Shown in pieces: positions 1 through 5,717 of a DNA stretch of 8,767 nt (position 1 is its first letter; the number at the start of each line of letters is the position of its first letter). A program made the position numbers and the translations under genes. Source of the stretch: Candidatus Iainarchaeum sp. (GTDB lineage Archaea; Iainarchaeota; Iainarchaeia; Iainarchaeales; JAAZKV01); NCBI GenBank assembly GCA_026397035.1, contig JAPLVQ010000106.1, positions 1 to 8,767 of the forward strand, read 5' to 3'. A model generated the notes under the pieces. The model saw nothing but the letters and a program-made list of their open reading frames with translations, was not told the origin of the DNA and ran no database searches.

Positions 1-1
1 C

Positions 2-397
2 GCAATATCAGAAAATGACACAAACGCTACTGATGCAAATGTGATTTTAATAAACCGGACAAGCTGGAGAGGGAGTGGCAATAGTTGGAGTCTTTGGACA
101 ACAACAACATCAAGCAACCAAAATGTTTGGGGATGGATAATACTTAAAGATCTTTCAGGAATTAGACTCTCTTCGAGCGGAGTGGGAAGCGCTAAAATAA
201 TAAAAACGCAATACAGCGCAAATTCAGGAAATCCAGGAACACAAATCCCTCTAAGCGGATCCTACACAGCAACGATAACTAACGGGATAGGAAGAATAAA
301 TATGAGGAACTTAATTGATTCAAATTATATGCTTGCAATGGATGTTAATTTAGGAAACGATTTGCAAACCCAATACAGTTCATTTGAAGTAAGATGA
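2..397 (+). CDS. C-terminal fragment of a secreted or surface protein, 5'-partial
   Basis: The frame is open from the window edge to the TGA at 395-397, giving 131 residues of a protein whose start lies outside. The GTG at 41 is probably an internal valine codon, because the frame continues upstream without a stop. The fragment is rich in Ser, Thr, Asn and Gly and has almost no charged clusters or cysteines. N-x-S/T sequons (NDT, NAT, NRT) occur near its left edge. It reads like alternating beta strands (for example WGWIILKDLSG and YMLAMDVNLG). This fits the C-terminal part of an exported beta-rich archaeal exoprotein. There is no C-terminal membrane anchor, so it may be secreted or anchored at its missing N-terminus. 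The next gene starts 37 nt downstream on the same strand and is also a surface protein, so co-transcription is likely. No specific family was recognised. Confidence 0.7.
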   Translation, partial: AISENDTNATDANVILINRTSWRGSGNSWSLWTTTTSSNQNVWGWIILKDLSGIRLSSSGVGSAKIIKTQYSANSGNPGTQIPLSGSYTATITNGIGRINMRNLIDSNYMLAMDVNLGNDLQTQYSSFEVR

Positions 398-425
398 AAT
401 ATTGTTTTTAGAGAAAGTTTTACAT

Positions 426-430
426 GGTGA
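426..430 (+). promoter_or_regulatory. Shine-Dalgarno site GGTGA that fixes the start at 435
   Basis: GGTGA stands four nucleotides before the ATG at 435 and matches the GGTGAT core complementary to an archaeal 16S rRNA 3' end. It favours the ATG at 435 over the in-frame TTG at 402, which would add 11 residues in front of an otherwise perfect signal peptide. The same 12 bases, GGTGAAAAAATG, recur at 6266-6277. Confidence 0.75.
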
Positions 431-434
431 AAAA

Positions 435-1946
435 ATGAAAAAGATATTGCTTTTGTTGTTAGCGGTAATGCTTGCCGGTTTTGTTAGTGCTTCAGGGAGC
501 ATATCCTTAAGTTTGAATTCTTTAGAAGCAATAACTGAAGGGGACACAGTAACCCTGACAGGAACAGTAACAACTTCAGGGGATAGTGTGAGTGATGTTT
601 CTCTTGAACTCGGTGATTTGCCTTCAGGGACAAGCACTTCAGATTCAGCATCTCAATTAGTTGGAACACTAAGTTCGGGTCAAAGTTCATCAAAGAGCTG
701 GACAATAAGAGGAGATGTTGCGGGCAGTTACACTTTCAATGTAACCGCTTCAGGAACTGATGTAAGCAGTGATTTCAAAAATGCATCACTAGTTGTTAAT
801 ACTGCGGGTTATGTTCAAATAAGCGATAAAAATTGCAGTGCGACAAGTATTGTCAAATCTTCAGGAACAATGACAATGAGTTTTATTGCGCAAAATACCG
901 GGGGGAGTTCTGCAACAGTATCAATAAATTTGACTAATACTGGTTTAACATTATCTTCAGGAAGTACATCAACTTCATTCACGCTGGATTCAGGCTCACA
1001 GAGTACAAGGACATACTCATTTACTGCAGGGCCAAGTGCAGGAGCAAAAACAATTACCTCCGCAATAACTTCCACGGCAAACGATCCAGAAGACCAAACA
1101 TGCAGTGTGACTATAACAGGCACTGACATAAACACAGCTACTGATGCAGGCACTTCGGGGCAAGCAAATAATTCAGTTTATGTAAAACAATCAGAAAAAA
1201 TTATTACAATAATTCTGGATAGCGCGGCATTTAATGCTTTACTTGAAGAAGCTGGTTACACTACTCAAGCAAAAACAGATGGTTTTAATATAGCTAAAGA
1301 ATTTACAATCCAAAGAAAAATAATAAATTATAAAGGTGCTGGGGACAATAATTACAAAACAGAAGTCACTCTGACAATTACTAATCCAACTTCAACTGAC
1401 CATAATTTGTTTTTAGTTGAAAGCATTCCAAAAACATTCACTTCAAATTCTTCAAATATTACTTTTGATAAGAGCTTCATTATAGTAAAGAGCGATCCGA
1501 TAGTAAGCCTTGGGATTCTGTTATTAAAAAATGCTACTTACACTTTGACTTATTCGGCAAAAACGGATTATAATGTTGAAAAAACAGAGTTATTTAACCT
1601 TGCTTTTGCAAAAGAGACTCCTCCAATAACTGAGCTGATTGCTACAGACTTGTGCTTGAACAAAAACTGTGACGATTCAAACCCATGCACAATTGATTCC
1701 TGTTCAAATGGAACCTGTTTAAACACCAATGCTTCTGATGGTACCTACTGTACAAGTGGAAAATGTGTTACGGGCGAATGTGTTATTGAAAGACAAGCTC
1801 CTCCTATAGTTAGAGGAGAGAATTCAAGTAAACTAACAATCGTTGGAATTGTTTTGACCGTAATAATAATAATTACAGTAATCCTTTTCCTTGCGGTTAA
1901 ACCTAAGAAAAATGTAAAGCTGGGAAAAAATAAATTATTTAAATAA
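435..1946 (+). CDS. Type I membrane-anchored surface protein with a cysteine-rich module
   Basis: This encodes 503 residues from the ATG at 435, which has a GGTGA ribosome site. Residues 1-20 (MKKILLLLLAVMLAGFVSAS) form a signal peptide. Residues of about 22-130 and 130-235 look like two Ig- or CARDB-like beta sandwiches, rich in Ser/Thr. Another beta-rich domain at about 245-400 includes the strands IPKTFTSN and TYTLTYSAKTD. An eight-cysteine module follows (C407, 412, 418, 423, 428, 439, 444, 449), with the DDSNPCTIDSC and DGTYC signatures common in extracellular repeat proteins. Near residues 467-488 there is one strong transmembrane helix, then a short Lys-rich tail (KPKKNVKLGKNK). The topology is therefore outside-facing ectodomain, membrane anchor and basic cytoplasmic tail. 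An adhesive or envelope role is inferred; no enzyme motif is visible. Several N-x-S/T sequons suit archaeal N-glycosylation. It probably shares a transcript with the surface gene upstream. Confidence 0.85.
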   Translation: MKKILLLLLAVMLAGFVSASGSISLSLNSLEAITEGDTVTLTGTVTTSGDSVSDVSLELGDLPSGTSTSDSASQLVGTLSSGQSSSKSWTIRGDVAGSYTFNVTASGTDVSSDFKNASLVVNTAGYVQISDKNCSATSIVKSSGTMTMSFIAQNTGGSSATVSINLTNTGLTLSSGSTSTSFTLDSGSQSTRTYSFTAGPSAGAKTITSAITSTANDPEDQTCSVTITGTDINTATDAGTSGQANNSVYVKQSEKIITIILDSAAFNALLEEAGYTTQAKTDGFNIAKEFTIQRKIINYKGAGDNNYKTEVTLTITNPTSTDHNLFLVESIPKTFTSNSSNITFDKSFIIVKSDPIVSLGILLLKNATYTLTYSAKTDYNVEKTELFNLAFAKETPPITELIATDLCLNKNCDDSNPCTIDSCSNGTCLNTNASDGTYCTSGKCVTGECVIERQAPPIVRGENSSKLTIVGIVLTVIIIITVILFLAVKPKKNVKLGKNKLFK

Positions 1947-1978
1947 GTTATTTGGAAGCAATTTAGTTTGAAATGAGT

Positions 1979-1993
1979 TTAATTTTATTTCCA
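1979..1993 (+). terminator. Possible T-rich terminator after the surface-protein gene
   Basis: About 30 nt after the stop at 1946 the non-template strand becomes T-rich (TTTAATTTTATTTCC) with no hairpin in front. Archaeal RNA polymerase can terminate on such U-rich stretches, so this is a reasonable but weak candidate. Confidence 0.3.
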
Positions 1994-2033
1994 AAACAAG
2001 TATTTTCAATAATTTTCACTACCTGCAAACCTT

Positions 2034-2045
2034 CTTATTTATTTA
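2034..2045 (+). promoter_or_regulatory. Candidate TATA box for the DUF116 gene
   Basis: CTTATTTATTTA is the best TATA-like element before the ATG at 2078. Transcription would be expected about 25 nt further on, near 2065, leaving a short leader. No GGTGA-type site precedes the ATG, which would fit a leaderless or near-leaderless transcript. The A+T background makes this a weak call. Confidence 0.35.
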
Positions 2046-2077
2046 CCCGCTTGTTTTTGATAAAGAATTGATGCTAA

Positions 2078-2698
2078 ATGGCTGACAAGATTTACGAGAA
2101 AATACGCTTTGCTGTTGGAAGAGCGGCGGATGTAGGAGCGCACTTGAGCGCAGCAACTGCAGCAGAAGCAATTGGAAAAACATTAGGATTAGGGGACACG
2201 CTAATACAATTTACCCACGTTGAACTGCGAAATGCGGCGTACGAGCCCGCTTTTAAGAAAGTTCCTTATTCAGAAAGAGTATTATTTCTTCCGCATTGTT
2301 CAAGAAACATAAAATGTTGCAAGGCCGCCCAAAACGGGGAAGGTTATGAATGCAAAAACTGTGGGGCATGCAATATTGATAAAGCAATAAAAATCGCGCA
2401 GGAATTAGGTTATGGACATACATTTATAGTTCCCGGAGGAAGCATGCTAAAAAAAATAATATTAAAATACAAACCAAAAGCGGTTGTTGGAGTATCCTGT
2501 TTTCACGAAGCAATACTAGGTTTTGAAGAAATGAAAGGCACTGGTGTTACACCCCAATCAGTTTTATTATTAAACGACGGATGCAAAGATACTACTATTA
2601 ATCTCCATTTACTCCGACAAAAAATGGCTATGATTGACGATACAATTAATAAAGAAAATCCGAAAGTTATTTCCAGAAAAAAGCCTAAACAAAGGTAA
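2078..2698 (+). CDS. DUF116 family cysteine-rich protein
   Basis: This 206-residue protein matches the DUF116 (COG1852) pattern closely. It has the FLPHC segment with C74, then C80-C81, the CKNCGAC cluster (C92, C95, C98), the loop GYGHTFIVPGGSMLKKII, VVGVSCFHEA (C141, H143), and the C-terminal NDGCKDT (C169). Family members keep these cysteines, which suggests metal or Fe-S binding, but the biochemical role is not established. The N-terminal 60 residues are helical and Ala-rich (VGRAADVGAHLSAATAAEAIGKTLG). The protein is cytosolic, with no signal peptide or membrane helix, and has a Lys/Arg-rich tail. The ATG at 2078 is the first plausible start; an ATG at 2071 is out of frame and hits a stop after four codons. 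Its 3' end converges on the HAD gene 42 nt away. The family call is firm; the function is unknown. Confidence 0.9.
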   Translation: MADKIYEKIRFAVGRAADVGAHLSAATAAEAIGKTLGLGDTLIQFTHVELRNAAYEPAFKKVPYSERVLFLPHCSRNIKCCKAAQNGEGYECKNCGACNIDKAIKIAQELGYGHTFIVPGGSMLKKIILKYKPKAVVGVSCFHEAILGFEEMKGTGVTPQSVLLLNDGCKDTTINLHLLRQKMAMIDDTINKENPKVISRKKPKQR

Positions 2699-2745
2699 AA
2701 CTTTCAAAAAATAAAAACTTCTTCTCCAACAATAGCAGTTTTACC
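2694..2745. repeat. Perfect 9-bp inverted repeat spanning convergent stop codons
   Basis: GGTAAAACT at 2694-2702 is the exact reverse complement of AGTTTTACC at 2737-2745. The left arm contains the TAA of the DUF116 gene and the right arm contains the TAA of the HAD gene read on the minus strand. The 34-nt spacer is A-rich on the + strand. It could form a shared stem at the 3' ends of both mRNAs. Confidence 0.55.
2706..2717 (-). terminator. U-tract terminator candidate for the HAD gene
   Basis: Read on the minus strand, this is five T, one A, then six T, starting 24 nt after the HAD stop codon. A U-rich RNA of this kind is the usual archaeal intrinsic termination signal. It lies in the spacer of the 9-bp inverted repeat. 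Confidence 0.5.
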
Positions 2746-3400
2746 AAAAAAGATTCAAAAAATTTATTACTTCTCTAAAATCTTTCGCAACAAAAATAGG
2801 GTCAAACTTTCTTAACTGGTTTTCTGTAGAAATTCCGGTAATTTTAGCAATAAACTTTACTCCAAGCCGCTGACACATTAATCCATCCTGAATAGAGTCT
2901 CCAATAAAAACAACCTCTTCTCTTTTTAAGCGAAGCTTTTTTAGGGCTAAAGCTAAAGGCTCTACATCAGGCTTCTTATGATCAACATCATCACTCGTAA
3001 TTATAAATTTTATATGCCTTTTTGTCTTCTTGTCAAAAACCTCATCTACAAACAAATGCCTTGAGCCAGTAACCACTCCAAGCGGAAATCTTTTTGAGGA
3101 CTCTTTAATAAATTCTTTTGAACCCTTAAACCAGAGATTCTTCGCTTTGTGTTTTTTTATTAATTTTACAAAAAGCTTTCTTCTAAAATCAACAAACTCA
3201 AACAAATCAAAAACCTGCTTTGAAGAATCCATCAAACGATAAGCAATATCCCTTGAGTGAAGCAAAGACAACTCCCTTAACCTCTGATGAGTAACCTTAA
3301 AGCCGAACTTCTTAATCGCTGCATTATCACTCGTCATAATCAAAGGAACCGAATCAATAAGAGTACCATCCAAATCCAGTAAAACAGCCTTAATTTTCAT
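2741..3400 (-). CDS. HAD-superfamily phosphatase, phosphoglycolate phosphatase-like
   Basis: This 219-residue protein has all four HAD motifs. Motif I is DLDGT (D9 nucleophile, D11 acid/base). Motif II is VVTGS (T111). Motif III is the Lys in HKKPD (K142/K143). Motif IV is GDSIQD (D168, D172), which binds Mg2+. Residues of about 16-90 between motif I and motif II form a helical C1-type cap, as in the Gph/PGMB-like subfamily. The KPDVEPL and VVFIGDSIQDGLMCQRLGVKFIA stretches are typical of that group. It should hydrolyse a small phosphorylated metabolite in the cytosol, but the sequence does not tell which; phosphoglycolate is only one candidate. The ATG at 3400 lies about 28 nt from a TATA box on the minus strand, so the mRNA is probably leaderless. 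It is transcribed away from the tRNA gene and converges with the DUF116 gene. Confidence 0.88.
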   Translation of the reverse strand: MKIKAVLLDLDGTLIDSVPLIMTSDNAAIKKFGFKVTHQRLRELSLLHSRDIAYRLMDSSKQVFDLFEFVDFRRKLFVKLIKKHKAKNLWFKGSKEFIKESSKRFPLGVVTGSRHLFVDEVFDKKTKRHIKFIITSDDVDHKKPDVEPLALALKKLRLKREEVVFIGDSIQDGLMCQRLGVKFIAKITGISTENQLRKFDPIFVAKDFREVINFLNLFW

Positions 3401-3424
3401 AGCGAATAGATTAAACCACTAACC

Positions 3425-3432
3425 AATATAAA
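3425..3432 (-). promoter_or_regulatory. TATA box for the HAD gene, possibly shared with the tRNA
   Basis: On the minus strand this reads TTTATATT, a close match to the archaeal TATA consensus, centred about 28 nt from the HAD ATG. That is the spacing expected for a leaderless transcript. Read on the + strand (AATATAAA) it lies about 37 nt before the tRNA 5' end, which would give a short 5' leader. One element may therefore serve both divergent genes. No second clear TATA box is seen between 3433 and 3465. Confidence 0.55.
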
Positions 3433-3503
3433 CCTAATCAAAGCAAGTTTACTTAGTAAGGCAAAGCCCCGATAGTGCAGCGGTCAAGCACAGTGCCTTC
3501 TCA

Positions 3504-3576
3504 GAACCTTGCTAAGGTTCGCGAAAGAATTTGGCCATTCGCTAAAGCGAATGACCAGAAAGCGAAGGTTTGAATT
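3504..3576 (+). other. Archaeal tRNA intron with bulge-helix-bulge-like junction
   Basis: This 73-nt intron follows A37 and precedes A38, the canonical position. Pairing AACCTT (3505-3510) with AAGGTT (3565-3570) gives the intron helix. The bulge C36-A37^G3504 follows. The central helix pairs T32, T33 and C34 with G3572-A3573-A3574, plus a U35-U3571 mismatch. The opposite bulge is T3575-T3576^A38. This is a slightly relaxed BHB that the tRNA-splicing endonuclease should cut. The middle holds a stable hairpin at 3532-3557. There is no reading frame large enough for a homing nuclease. Confidence 0.82.
3532..3557 (+). other. Stable hairpin inside the tRNA intron
   Basis: TGGCCATTCGC at 3532-3542 pairs with GCGAATGACCA at 3547-3557, giving ten base pairs and one C-A mismatch around a TAAA loop. 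It would form an independent domain of the intron. Its role is unknown. Confidence 0.6.
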
Positions 3577-3622
3577 AGGCATTAACCCGGGTCCGAATCC
3601 CGGTCGGGGTATTAACGATTTT

Positions 3623-3636
3623 GGATACATATATCC
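3623..3636 (+). other. Small inverted repeat downstream of the tRNA
   Basis: GGATA (3623-3627) and TATCC (3632-3636) flank a CATA loop 12 nt after the tRNA, following a short T run (3619-3622). It may help terminate the tRNA transcript, but it is short and could be chance. Confidence 0.25.
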
Positions 3637-3746
3637 CCCTATTTACCATACCTTATCACTAAATATTGGACAAATCTCAATTTAAAGGAATTCTCTTGCA
3701 TTTTTGACCTTGGTTTATCTAAACCATCTGTGGCAATCTGTTCAGT

Positions 3747-3776
3747 GCAAGGCTATTGACGCCTTGCCTAGGAAGG
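3747..3776 (+). promoter_or_regulatory. Leader with two mutually exclusive hairpins at a ribosome-binding site
   Basis: GCAAGGC (3747-3753) pairs perfectly with GCCTTGC (3761-3767) around a 7-nt loop, leaving AGGAAGGT (3770-3777) free 7 nt before the ATG at 3785. The same CCTTGC segment can instead pair with GGAAGG (3771-3776) in a short hairpin that covers the Shine-Dalgarno. The segment is richer in G and C than its surroundings. Regulation by a switch of folds is inferred only. The stretch could also be coding if translation starts at 3704. Confidence 0.35.
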
Positions 3777-3784
3777 TTTCGAAT

Positions 3785-4270
3785 ATGGAGAATTTTCAGG
3801 GAATAGTTGGAAAATATACTGCAAAGCTTGCTTATGAGCTTTATAGGATAAAGTCTATTGTGGTTATTTTTGATAACCGTGCTAATAGCAAGCTGCAAAA
3901 AACAAAAAATAACACTGTGTTTAGCTTTTTTGGACGTGAAAAAATAGAGCACAGTCAAAAGATTCCTGTAATTGTTTTTGATGGAAAAAAATATCCTAAT
4001 GACCATAGCAAATGGGAAAAATTGAAGAAAGCTGATTTTGGTGCTGCGGAGGGTTATCGTACCTTTGATGAGTGGCTTATTTTTACTACTTGGGATTCTA
4101 TTGTTCGTGTTGTCACCAATGCTGGGATTGAAAAGACTAACAAATATTTTACAGGGGCTCTTAACTTAAATAGAAAAATTGCCGCAGAACCACTTCTTGA
4201 TAAATTTTATGGGGAAATAGCTGAACTTTCTTGGTTGAATAAAGCCAAACAAGTGCAGGTGCATAAGTAA
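3785..4270 (+). CDS. Unrecognised protein upstream of the PIF1-like helicase
   Basis: This encodes 161 residues from the ATG at 3785. That start was chosen because AGGAAGGT (3770-3777) sits 7 nt before it and because codons upstream change to a G/C-rich third base. The frame stays open back to 3686, so a TTG start at 3704 (188 residues) is possible but has no good ribosome site. The protein is soluble, mixed alpha/beta and basic, with no signal peptide. Visible segments are SIVVIFDNRA, KIPVIVFDGKKYPNDHSKW, a block at AAEGYRTFDEWLIFTTWDSI, and a helical, Lys-rich end. The block ending EGYRTFDEWL recalls the C-terminal part of ASCH/PUA-like RNA-binding domains. This is only a resemblance, and I do not assign a family. 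The helicase gene follows after 30 nt on the same strand, so the two are probably co-transcribed and functionally linked. Confidence 0.65.
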   Translation: MENFQGIVGKYTAKLAYELYRIKSIVVIFDNRANSKLQKTKNNTVFSFFGREKIEHSQKIPVIVFDGKKYPNDHSKWEKLKKADFGAAEGYRTFDEWLIFTTWDSIVRVVTNAGIEKTNKYFTGALNLNRKIAAEPLLDKFYGEIAELSWLNKAKQVQVHK

Positions 4271-4300
4271 TGAATACATGGATAAACGCAGGTAATTCAA

Positions 4301-5587
4301 ATGTGTGCAGAAATTGAAATTAATGGAGACTTCAAAAAAGCTTTCGAAATCGTGGATACTACTATTGAAAATCTCTTTATTACAGGTCGAGCAGGAACAG
4401 GAAAATCAACTTTCCTGAAATATTTGGTGGATAACACCATGAAGAGGGTGGTAGTATTAGCGTTTACAGGCGTAGCTGCGCTAAACGTTGAAGGGCAAAC
4501 AATTCACTCTTTTTTTAAGTTTCCACATGGCGTTACAGTTCAAGAAGCAAAAGCTTCTGCACTTAGCCGAAAAAACACGCATCTCTTTGAGTTAATTGAC
4601 GTGATAATTATTGATGAAATATCAATGGTTAGGGCTGACTTGCTTGACTGCATAAATGTTTTCTTAAAAACAATTCTGCGCACAGATAAACCTTTTGGTG
4701 GAAAGCAAATGGTCTTTATTGGCGACTTATATCAAATCCCGCCAATCGTAAATAATGAAGAAAGATTATTTTTTGAAGAAGTATATTCATCACAGTATTT
4801 CTTTGATGCTCATGCAATGCGAACATTTGCGTATTCAATAATCGAGTTTGGAAAAATTTATCGGCAAAACGATAAAAAATTTATAGACTTGCTTAACAGA
4901 GTAAGAATAAACTCTGTGATTGGGGAAGATATTCAAGAAATTAATTCACGATGTGAAAACATCATTGAAGATAAGGGGCACATTTATTTGGTAACAACCA
5001 ATGCAATGGCTGAGACCATTAACAAGAAAAAACTTGCTGAAATTCCTGACAAACTATTCAAGTTTCAAGCAAAAATAGAAGGTGATTTTGAAAAAGAATC
5101 CTATCCTGCAGAAATTACGCTTAGACTCAAAAAAGGCGCACAAGTAATGTTCCTTGTGAACGATAAAAAGAAACAATGGGTAAACGGAACTATCGGAACA
5201 ATAGCTCGAATAGGTAAAAAAGAAATTTTAGTCAACATTTTGGGTGGTGGGTGCGTAGAAGCTATTCCTCATGAGTGGGAATTGCCAAAATACGTTTACA
5301 ATGCCGAATCAAAAAGCATTGAAAAGGAAATTGTGGGCAGTTTTACACAAATTCCTTTGCGCCTTGCATGGGCAGTAACAATCCACAAAAGCCAAGGAAA
5401 AACCTTTGACAAAGTAATAATTGATGTGGGTAATGGAACATTTGCTACGGGACAATTATATGTCGCACTAAGTAGATGCACTACTTTAGAAGGAATCAAA
5501 ATCAAAACGCCCATACAAAAACATCATATATTCACTGACTGGAAAATACGTGATTACTTGAAAAGAGTGCTGTCGCCCAGGGTTTAA
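4301..5587 (+). CDS. PIF1/RecD-like SF1B DNA helicase
   Basis: This 428-residue ATP-dependent helicase shows the superfamily 1B motifs in order. Walker A is GRAGTGKST (29-37). Motif Ia is AFTGVAALNVEGQTIHSFF (54-72). Walker B is IIIDEISMV (102-110). Motif III is FIGDLYQIPP (139-148). A sensor-like FGKIYRQ segment lies near 187. Motif V is TIHKSQGKTFDKVIID (from 360), and motif VI is YVALSRC (387-393). The 2B/SH3-like insert is in the region around GAQVMFLVND and WVNGTIGTI. Such enzymes unwind DNA 5' to 3', including stalled forks, R-loops and G-quadruplexes. At this length it is a bare helicase core without accessory domains. The ATG has an AGGT site 7 nt upstream. Linkage to the unknown gene 30 nt before it suggests a two-gene unit in an accessory region, for example for plasmid or virus replication or for defence; the purpose is inferred. 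Confidence 0.92.
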   Translation: MCAEIEINGDFKKAFEIVDTTIENLFITGRAGTGKSTFLKYLVDNTMKRVVVLAFTGVAALNVEGQTIHSFFKFPHGVTVQEAKASALSRKNTHLFELIDVIIIDEISMVRADLLDCINVFLKTILRTDKPFGGKQMVFIGDLYQIPPIVNNEERLFFEEVYSSQYFFDAHAMRTFAYSIIEFGKIYRQNDKKFIDLLNRVRINSVIGEDIQEINSRCENIIEDKGHIYLVTTNAMAETINKKKLAEIPDKLFKFQAKIEGDFEKESYPAEITLRLKKGAQVMFLVNDKKKQWVNGTIGTIARIGKKEILVNILGGGCVEAIPHEWELPKYVYNAESKSIEKEIVGSFTQIPLRLAWAVTIHKSQGKTFDKVIIDVGNGTFATGQLYVALSRCTTLEGIKIKTPIQKHHIFTDWKIRDYLKRVLSPRV

Positions 5588-5603
5588 GACAATAAAGGGC
5601 AGT

Positions 5604-5625
5604 TACTCAAATAAGACTTTGAGTA
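5604..5625. repeat. 8-bp perfect inverted repeat after the helicase gene
   Basis: TACTCAAA (5604-5611) and TTTGAGTA (5618-5625) flank a 6-nt TAAGAC loop, 16 nt after the helicase stop. There is no T tract downstream, so it is either a processing or stability hairpin at the mRNA 3' end or an operator for the next gene. Confidence 0.45.
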
Positions 5626-5717
5626 TCTAGATTGGGCAAAATTTAAGCAGAGGGAAGAATGAAAAATAGTTCGGATGAAAAAATAAATAAAAAAGAACCA
5701 TTGGGGGATGAGAAAAA

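Larger units (their letters stand above)
3466..3611 (+). tRNA. tRNA-Glu (anticodon CTC) with a 37/38 intron
   Basis: The exons are 3466-3503 and 3577-3611. The acceptor stem is GCCCCGA with TCGGGGT (3604-3610) and discriminator A at 3611. T8-A9 follow, then the D stem GTGC/GCAC (3475-3478, 3488-3491) around a loop with GG at 18-19, and A26. The anticodon stem is GTGCC (3493-3497) with GGCAT (3578-3582), and the anticodon CTC is at 3500-3502 after T33. The variable loop is short (TAAC plus C48). The T stem is CCGGG/CCCGG (3587-3591, 3599-3603). CCA is not encoded. Oddities are a G1-U72 wobble, a G27-U43 wobble, and C instead of T at position 55 in the T loop (TCCGAAT), which removes the usual pseudouridine-55 site. 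The anticodon reads GAG glutamate codons. Recognition of the clover leaf is firm once the intron is removed. Confidence 0.9.

Noticed and set aside
815..1153. Long open frame on the minus strand inside the surface-protein gene
   Set aside because: It lies wholly antisense to a well-supported gene with signal peptide and anchor; the frame is open because of the Ser/Thr-rich codons on the other strand.
3030..3242. Plus-strand frame inside the HAD gene
   Set aside because: The minus-strand HAD protein has all four catalytic motifs, and the opposite frame has no recognisable feature.
3742..3785. Second tRNA or tRNA fragment (7-bp stem with 7-nt loop, then GGTTTCGAAT)
   Set aside because: The loop lacks T at the position 33 equivalent, the T-arm-like piece has no partner strand and there is no acceptor stem.
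3719..4006. Minus-strand frame of 95 codons opposite the unrecognised gene
   Set aside because: Its product is Phe/Ile/Asn-rich low-quality sequence without ribosome site, and the + frame is followed closely by the helicase in the same direction.
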